DNA of 8,412 nucleotides from Flavobacteriales bacterium (lineage in GTDB: Bacteria; Bacteroidota; Bacteroidia; Flavobacteriales_D; Crocinitomicaceae), in contig CANHJY010000070.1 of assembly GCA_947461185.1 (NCBI GenBank), positions 1 through 8,412 of the forward strand, written 5' to 3'. Positions 8,019 through 8,412 of this stretch are shown piece after piece (position 1 is the first letter of the stretch; each line of letters begins with the position of its first letter). The notes below the pieces were generated by a model that did not search any database, had not been told where the DNA came from, and saw nothing but the letters and a program-made list of their open reading frames with translations. Both the position numbers and the translations under genes were made by a program.

Positions 8019-8412
8019 GTGATTACTGGTTATAACTGTATTGGTTATAAAAAATCAGCAAAAGGAAAGGATACTTTTCGTACGTTCAATCCTGTTTTGG
8101 ATAAAGAGAACAAAAGTGTTTTTTACGAAGCTACTTTTGATGAACTCGATGAGGCTTTAATTTTAGCTTCAAAAGCTTTTGAAACTTTCCGTTGCTTAAA
8201 AGCAGAGAATAAAATTTCCTTCTTTCAACATATTGAATATTTACTTGGCCAAAACAAACAAGAAATATTAAATCTATATCGTCAAGAATCAGGCTTGTCA
8301 ATTTCAAGGGCTGAAAGTGAATTTAAAAGGACCTTATTACAAATTCAACAACATGCTCAATTAATTGCAAGTTATGAATGGATGTCACCTTCTATTGATA
8401 CTGCAATTACAG
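8019..8412 (+). CDS. NADP-dependent aldehyde dehydrogenase, 2-oxoglutarate-semialdehyde type, N-terminal part
   Basis: The frame is open to the window edge and 131 residues are visible. GTG at 8019 is the best start: it gives (V/M)ITGYNCIGYKKSAKG, which aligns with the ITGxNxIG opening of aldehyde dehydrogenases that oxidise 2-oxoglutarate semialdehyde (2,5-dioxopentanoate). There is no ATG nearby in this frame, and the nearest upstream in-frame stop is at 7965. Then come TFRTFNP, a DELDEALILASKAFETF helix, and the ENKISFFQHIEYLL segment leading to ESGLS...E..RT..QI, which matches the family's ETGLP...E..RT..QL pattern. The cofactor-binding region and catalytic Cys lie outside the window, so activity cannot be judged. 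In other bacteria such enzymes act in pentose, hexarate or hydroxyproline breakdown. It starts 8 nt after purS and is probably co-transcribed with it. Confidence 0.85.
   Translation, partial: MITGYNCIGYKKSAKGKDTFRTFNPVLDKENKSVFYEATFDELDEALILASKAFETFRCLKAENKISFFQHIEYLLGQNKQEILNLYRQESGLSISRAESEFKRTLLQIQQHAQLIASYEWMSPSIDTAIT

Overview
The window looks like chromosomal DNA of an AT-rich Bacteroidota bacterium, most likely from the Flavobacteriales or a close relative; the exact taxon cannot be read from the sequence. The reasons are a large gingipain-fold (peptidase C25) protein of the PorU type paired with a PorV-type barrel, both hallmarks of the type IX secretion system (T9SS) found only in that phylum and its relatives, together with A-rich translation starts that lack Shine-Dalgarno sequences and promoter candidates of the TTG / TAnnTTTG kind.

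Layout. Positions 1-532 (+) hold the 3' end of a SpoIIE/PP2C-type serine/threonine phosphatase gene. It converges with zero spacing on a two-gene minus-strand operon occupying 533-6794. That operon is transcribed as porV2 (5700-6794), then porU2 (533-5698), with one base between the stop and the next start. A 140-bp AT-rich intergenic region (6795-6934) separates it from a divergent plus-strand operon: pssA (phosphatidylserine synthase, 6935-7762), overlapping by 4 nt with purS (7759-8010), followed 8 nt later by the 5' part of an NADP-dependent aldehyde dehydrogenase of the 2-oxoglutarate-semialdehyde dehydrogenase type (8019 to the window edge).

How the genes fit. PorV2 and PorU2 probably form an outer-membrane pair in which the barrel holds the cysteine sortase at the cell surface, parallel to the canonical PorU-PorV attachment complex. 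The PorU-like protein is much larger (1721 aa) than canonical PorU. It keeps a Cys-His pair (H670, C702) and carries about 900 extra residues of Ig-like modules, a possible ILEI-like domain and a FlgD/T9SS-sorting-like C terminus. The plus-strand operon mixes phospholipid synthesis, purine synthesis and aldehyde oxidation, which looks like a packing arrangement more than a pathway. No tRNA, rRNA, CRISPR array, insertion sequence or phage gene was seen. The most interesting item is the PorV2-PorU2 pair with its poorly characterised large sortase.
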